Shown in pieces: positions 57,986 to 64,000 of a stretch of DNA of 64,000 nt. The notes beneath the pieces are model-generated. The model was given only the letters and a program-made list of their open reading frames with translations. It made no database searches and was not told the DNA's origin. Origin of the DNA: Emydura subglobosa (lineage: Eukaryota; Chordata; Testudines; Chelidae); contig ML679966.1 of NCBI GenBank assembly GCA_007922225.1, positions 38,717,943-38,781,942 on the forward strand. The letters run 5' to 3'. Numbering within the stretch: position 1 is the stretch's first letter; the number at the start of each line of letters is the position of its first letter. Position numbers and translations under genes: made by a program.

Positions 57986-59389
57986 TCCAGAGTGGAAGAA
58001 TATATCAATTTGTATAATGTGATATTTATTTTATGTTACAGTAGAGGGAAGACACTGTTTTCAAATCAAGACTCAGAGCTTGAAGATAGCTGTCTGAAAG
58101 TTTTAGGTGAATGAATTACAATAAGCCGTGTCTGAAAATGCACAGTAAAATCCTTTGAATGTAATTCTAAATGTTGCTCTCTAGACCATAAAGACAAACT
58201 TGCCAGAATAATTCCTTCCCCCTTTATTCATGGGTGCAGTACATCCCCACCTAAAACTGGAATAGTGATTTTGTAAAAGTGTAGCATATATAATTGGTTG
58301 GTTCTTGTCTAAACAAATCATTATAAAAAATTGTAAAGTTGCCTTTTGTTGAGTACAGTGTATGAAGTAAAAGAATGCTTAGAGCAGCCTGATAGCACTC
58401 CTCTAATTAGATTGTTGAAACATTGTTTCTGTCCCAGATGTCTCCATTTGGCAGCATCACTGCCATAAGAAAAGATCAGCAACTTAATTGATCTTTTCTA
58501 CCACCCTGTTCTACAACCATTTATGCAGCATTTCCTGTGTATGTACATGGAAAATACGGATTGTATCTGCTCCAATACTAAATGCTGTGGATAAATTTTA
58601 TTTAGATGGATTAGACTGTATAACCACAGGGAAAAAAGTGTATGTTGTTGGGCTTCTTATTGCTTTGAGGCTTCAGAATTAGTAATATCATTTATATGAA
58701 TGTTGCGTTTTATTGGGTAAAGTTGCATTTTATTTTGGTAACTAGTTTAACTGCATGTTTTGCGGACCACTTCACTGAGATCTAAAATAATTTAGGTAGA
58801 CATAAGGGGATTAGACGTTTATATACAGTTCTTTGATTTTCTGCCTTCTGTAACATCTAGTGAATTTAATCTCCGGTTTTGTCATGCTGAAATTTTACAA
58901 TTATGAGGTGCTATGATGAAGTTAAGTATTAAATAACAGTTGGCCTTACTCTTTCTACGGTGGTCCTCAAAGGAGGAGTTGAAGTGGATGAAGTTCCATT
59001 TTTGCATGCTGTTACCTCCATATAGCAAGTCTGCTATACCCAGAAAAAGAAATTAATCTGTTAGTAATTTTATCATGTTGAATGAGTTAGTTATTTTATG
59101 GAAGAGCTAGAATACTAAGTGGTAATACTTGGGTCACATTAAGGAATCATATAATGTAGAGATGGAGAAGTCGGACTTTGCTGCCAACGCAGGCTTGTTC
59201 GGAACAGTATTTTATCTTATCTTGTACAGTCTATTTTATGGTTGCTGAAGTGATGAGGTTTCCATTGTTTTCAGGTGAAGCTACTCTCCAAACTCCTAGA
59301 GCTTATTAGTGGGACTTTATTTTTCTTGCTCTTTATAACATCACTGTGGAATATCCTGAATTCTGCTTCCCTTGTATAAATGATTGTGA
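57986..59389. other. Intron, AT-rich, no feature seen
   Basis: Nothing supported. Confidence 0.5.
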
Positions 59390-59965
59390 TTCTTAACTTT
59401 ACAATGTTTCCAGTCTATCACTTTTGTTGCTCTTTTTTCTTTAAATTCTCATACAATTTATTACCATTTTATGTAGTACAGAGATGCTGAAAACCGAACA
59501 CAGTAATATTTGGTGTGATCTCACCAGTGCTACAGAAATGCAATGTTGCTTCCTTATTTCATGACATAATACATATGTATATACAGTTCATCATCATATT
59601 GGTTTCTCTGCTGATATATTGTTGTACGAGAGTGTAGAAGACCCCTTCTCTCTTTCACAAATAGAGATTACAGCAAATCAGGCTTGCATAGGGAGGGCCA
59701 TAGATGCAGGTGTCTCAGGAACACGAAGTTGAGCTTTATTTCTCATGCTTGTTTCTAACCTCCAAGTTGCTTTTTAATAATTCTGTCCCCTGTGTTATCT
59801 GCAAAACTCCTAATTTGGTAGCAGTGCAGTTTGTTCCCTCTTCTAGATTCCTAATGACAATGTTCAGTAAGTCTGGATTTAGTACCGGTCTCTGCACTTA
59901 AGTTTATATTTTTTACTCTCTGTGCCAGTTTTAGTAAATGAGTGCTCAGATCCTAGACAACTTGA
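59390..59965 (-). mobile_element. Ancient CR1-like LINE fragment
   Basis: Plus-strand text such as GAACACAGTAATATTTGGTGTGATCTCACCAGTGCTAC, later ATCTGCAAAACTCCTAATTTGG and CCTAATGACAATGTTCAGTAAGTCTGG, parallels the reverse complement seen in the clearer CR1 copies at 12500-12950 and 22160-22680. Heavily diverged. Confidence 0.6.
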
Positions 59966-61814
59966 GTGTATTTACAAAGTGAGATTTTTTTTTTTTTTGA
60001 GTGAATGTAGCTAAAATTTTCACTGATGTACAGAGATATTTCATCAACTACTTTTTCCATTCTAGTAACTTTGTTGGGGAAAAAGTGCCACAGTTTATTT
60101 GGCCTGATTTTGTGGCTTTCACAATCCTCTCTATGTCTGTTCCTTTGAGGTATATTGTGTCGTGGATCCTTACATATATTCTTCTCCTAAAGTTGAATGA
60201 TCTTTCTAGGCATTGTAATTTGGGTACTAGATAATTGCTAGTTCACTCTTTTAAAAACTTCTAAAAATGTTGGTAACGTTTTTGTAGGCTTGGCAGAGTT
60301 CTATTTTTACTTTTTTATAATTTTGATGAGCAATACCAATGTTTGTTTTTAATCAATTTGGTTTTTATCCATTTACATTTTCACAGTTGCAGGAAGTTAT
60401 GAAGTTCAGACAATAATTTAATGACCGATGTTGAGATTCTAGAAGTTAAAGCTTTATAACCATAAAAACACAAATTTTCAACATCACTTGTCAGTATACA
60501 AAGTAAATATAAGCTTAAATCAAACTAAGTTCAAGCAACATTTTTCTTACTTTACATATCTGTAAATTTCAATTATTATTAATGAAAATATTCTTTCATC
60601 AATTTTTGTGTATGTACAGAGAAATGGATGGGTTCCAACATTTACCAATTACAAAATTAATTCCTCCAAATCTACTCATTTTGTCTTTTTACAAAGTACT
60701 TCAGCCCCTTGCCTCTTTTCTCTGACTATGCAAAATAATTGACAGCTGCTCAGTAAATTCATTAGGTAGTTCCCTTAACACTGCATCTTATTGGTACATA
60801 TATAGATTCTCAAATATTTTCTTACCTGTTTCCTATCGGTAGTAGAGAAGGGCCTGAACCTAAAATTAGGATCTGAATCAGAGCTGAACTATCATAGAAG
60901 AAGAATTTCCTGGCATTTGACTTGAGCTAATCAATAACTATATCTACTAATGCAAGGTTGTTCTTATTTTCCTATTGTCAGTTATTTTATTTTAATAGAA
61001 AATTAGACACATCTTTAATGAGTTGTTCAGTACTTAACTACTTTGGTCACTATGAATTATTAATAGGCCATCTTTCTCTCTCCTATTGCCTCCCTTCTAC
61101 CTAAGAAAGGCTTCAACAAACATTTTGAAGCCTTATTTCTTTTAATCTTCTTGGCTAGCATGAAGTCATTTTGACTCTTTAGTTCCAGTATAGATTCATA
61201 TTTACACTTAAATATTTAATGACTCTGTTTTGACTGCAGCTGTATTTTGTTTTTTGTTTGTTTGGTTTTTTTGGGGGGAGGGGGGCGGGCGGAGCAGTGT
61301 CCATATTTCTGATGGTGTCTTATTAAATCTGTAATAGACTATGGAGAATAAGTTCCCAAACTGTGATACGAGAGCTTGATGTTCCATCAGTTCACTTCAC
61401 AACAATTTTTTTACATGGTGGTATCTGAATAAATAAAATTTGGGAGATGCTGATCCGGATAATTGGTTGCTTCAAGGGAGCCATACAATGGTGGAAGGAG
61501 CAGTGGGGAGGAAGAATAAAAAACAATAGCTAAGCCGCATTGATAAGGTGGATATTGTGACGTACTAATTGTGAGACTTCAGAAAATGGGGCTCAACGGT
61601 CATTTACCCTCATAATTTAAGGTAGTGCTTAAATATGTGCAGTGACATCTCCTTTTTATTGGATAGACAGTGTATACTCTTGTATATTAATCCTAAAAGA
61701 TCTAGAATTTAGCATAATATTCTGTTAACAGTTTTAGTTGCAGAGGTTTGTAATTTGTATAACTTGTTGCCATGTATCTGTGGATCTGGGTACAGAAAAT
61801 AGAATTCTCTAAGA
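59966..61814. other. Intron, AT-rich, no gene seen
   Basis: Short poly-T (59987-59998) and poly-G (61272-61290) runs only. Confidence 0.5.
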
Positions 61815-62208
61815 CAGTGGTTCTCAACCAGTGGTATGTGTACATTTGGAGGTACACACAGGTCTTCCAGGGGTCCATCAACTCATCAGATATTTGCCTC
61901 GTTTTACAACAGGCTACATAAAGCACAAGCAAAGTTAGTACAAATGAAAATTTCATACAGCTAATGACTTACATTTCAGTGTACAGTATAATAACATTCC
62001 AATTGATTTATTTTATAGTTATATGGTAAAAATGAGAAAGTAAGCAATTTTTCAGTAATAGTGTGCTGTGACACTTTTGTAGTTTTATGTCTGATTTTGT
62101 AAGGAAGTAGTTTTAGTTTAAGTTTAAGTGAGGTGAAACTTGGGGAGCACAAAACAAATCAGACTCCTGAAAGGGGGTACAGTACCCTGGTAAGGTTGAG
62201 AGCCACGT
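61815..62208. mobile_element. hAT-type (Charlie-like) relic
   Basis: Left end CAGTGGTTCTCAACCAGTGG and right end GGTTGAGAGCCACG are inverted. Subterminal GTGTACATTTGGAGGTACAC and GGGGGTACAGTACCC also fit. Flanking 8-mers no longer match, so it is older than the elements at 48435 and 53023. The minus frame 61702-61956 is chance. Confidence 0.7.
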
Positions 62209-62979
62209 TCTAGTGCAATTCTATATGGTTTGAGTTTTAAATGCAGATTCTGGCTGCTGCTTCCCTGGACAAGAGGAACTTTTGGAGTACAGGTTGACAG
62301 CCACTTGGTAAAATAGAACATGGAGTAGCTCTCGTGACTACTTTGAAAGCAATTTGTTGCTGAGATGTGCAATAAGTAAAGGGAATAGAAATATGAATAT
62401 AAAACTAGTAAAAAAAAATGGCTTTGAGAATGAAGAGGAATGATTTTTCAGGAACTCTCATTTAGATTAGCTTTCATTTTGCTTAGGCAGAATGAAAGTA
62501 TTTCTTGCTAACTTCACTCCAAAATGACATCTATAAGTAGAATTGTTTTCTTTATACACCCAGCAATCAGATTTCAACAGAATTTGGGGACTGCATTAAT
62601 GGGATAATATGACATTAAGTGCAAAGTTTTACTTTTTCACATAGTTAGAACTTTTCATATAGTTAGTACTTTAATTAGTGTTATATCTGTTGTACCTTTC
62701 TGACCTTATTTCCAAAAGACGCTAAAAAGATTTTCAGCAGCTATTTATCCTGTCATTGCACCTTCAGAGAGCTTTCTTGCTATCTGTGGATCTAGTAGTA
62801 GGGCATTACAAAAAAATCAGCACAAAGTGGTTCGATCTTCCTGGTGATGGATGACTGATCTTGATAAGTTTCTTATGTGCTAACAACCATATGTCTTCAA
62901 TAGAACTTCTGCTACTGCCATATAAACTTCATTAATAGAAAACTTTCTACTGCATATCCCCTCTTCCATGCTCATTTAA
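62209..62979. other. Intron, AT-rich, no feature seen
   Basis: Nothing supported. Confidence 0.5.
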
Positions 62980-63080
62980 GGATCAGATTTTGCCACCCTC
63001 ACTTATGCTGAATGGTGTCTTATTACCAAGTACTTCTACTGAATTCCATTTCGGAGTAAGAGATGCAGAATCTGGCCCTA
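62980..63080. repeat. Short palindromic repeat
   Basis: GGATCAGATTTTGCCACCC ... GGAGTAAGAGATGCAGAATCTGGCCC. The right terminus is a good match to the GGCCAGATTCT end at 1581. Confidence 0.6.
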
Positions 63081-64000
63081 AGAAGATCCACATAGGACTC
63101 CTAACCTTTCTACAAGGTGCTGATTTGAGTTACGGGGCAAAGACTAAAGGAGTTTTGAAATGTGTTGATTATGACCTGATTGTGCAGGTAGATTAACAAA
63201 ACACTGTACCATTTAAAAAAAGACAAAACCAACACAACAGGAAATAAATATCTTTAAAAATATTTTTATATTGCATCACTCTAATTATATTAAATATTGA
63301 CTCATTTAGCAGCATAACCAACATCAAAATATTTATGCTAGATTAAAACATTTGATTTAGAATTAGAAAATGATCATCTTTATTTAAGGGAAATCCTTTT
63401 GAAAGAACTATACAATGGTAACATTTTCTTTAAGAAATATTATAAAATGATTTTGCACCATTTTTCTATTAGATTTACATCTTCAGATTTAAGAGGAAAA
63501 AACAATTACATTTTCAGTGGTGGTATTTTCAGAAGCATCTAAATGATTTAGGAGCATAAATACTATTGAAAGTTAATGCAACTTGTGCTTCTAAGTCACT
63601 TAGACTTTTCAAAATTTCATTTTAAAAATTCATCAGATAATTTTAGTTTAGTTTACTTAGGATGCTTTGGAAAGACAATGGGATATCCCAGAGATCAATG
63701 TTAAGAGTGATGTGGCTTAACTTTGCGATCAATTTCATGTCTATAAATGGGTATCTTCATCAGCTATGCATAGATTGGATGGAGTTATACACATCCTACA
63801 AAGAGCTGTATCCACATTTCATTGTTTCTGTTCCTCCTCTTGTGTTTTCCCTTGGAGCAGAGAGAGCATCCTCTTTAAATGTTTCCATTTTCAGTTGCTA
63901 GTAGTTCATCCATCAAGCAATCTTCTGTTTTGTGTTGTAACCTTTCCCCAACCCTCACTGGTGATCCTTCTCAGGAAAACTTTATAGAATTAGAAGTTTA
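63081..64000. other. Intron, AT-rich, one palindromic repeat
   Basis: 63523-63612 (GGTATTTTCAGAAGCATCTAAATGATTTAGG ... GTGCTTCTAAGTCACTTAGACTTTTCAAAA) is an inverted MITE-like repeat. The frames after 63662 are not recognisable genes. Confidence 0.5.

Larger units (their letters stand above)
43829..64000 (+). other. TUSC3: TUSC3 intron 1 (5' part)
   Basis: Starts with the GT of the donor after exon 1. The rest of the window carries only repeats and AT-rich DNA. I looked for the expected exon 2, which begins the thioredoxin-domain region, and did not find it. A large first intron is consistent with the large TUSC3 locus in other vertebrates. Repeats inside it are listed separately. Confidence 0.7.

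Overview
The window reads as vertebrate, probably turtle, nuclear DNA. It is mostly non-coding and AT-rich, with many old copies of CR1 LINEs, chromodomain Gypsy and retroviral-type LTRs, MIR and tRNA-derived SINEs, hAT-type DNA transposon relics, short palindromic repeats and one Penelope-like element. That mix is what I would expect in a turtle, less surely in a crocodilian. No bacterial-style operon, CRISPR array or tRNA/rRNA gene was seen.

The only host gene I can support starts in the CpG island at about 43.5-44.3 kb. A strong-context ATG opens a 32-codon exon encoding a signal peptide and the junction LGGGQKKKE, followed by a splice donor. I recognise this as exon 1 of TUSC3, a thioredoxin-like subunit of the ER oligosaccharyltransferase. 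A ZNF143-type element and an inverted-CCAAT-type (NF-Y) element lie upstream. Positions 43829-64000 are then intron 1; I saw no second exon. Positions 1-43500 are the upstream intergenic region.

The repeats are layered and many can be read precisely. A Penelope-like remnant (38927-39902: GIY-YIG endonuclease ORF, inverted terminal repeats, 13-bp target duplication) sits inside a decayed gene (about 37826-40771). That gene belongs to an uncharacterised, probably mobile family with EADTKIILHA and TDVLVL motifs. A TATA-bearing solo LTR (22805-23441) interrupts a CR1. Two non-autonomous hAT elements (48435-48841, 53023-53428) have perfect 8-bp target duplications, and a third (33013-33146) sits inside a CR1 tail. 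A CR1 at 56340-57985 keeps its 5' region, an ORF1 esterase-type GDS motif and its 3' end but has lost the endonuclease and most of the reverse transcriptase. A Gypsy relic at 8700-9620 ends in a chromodomain.

No complete open reading frame of a functional mobile element was found. The least explained items are the decayed gene family at 38-40.8 kb, a coding-like block at 41440-41900 (minus strand), and the GC-rich blocks at 1-700, 23.5-24.2 kb and 33.4-34.1 kb.
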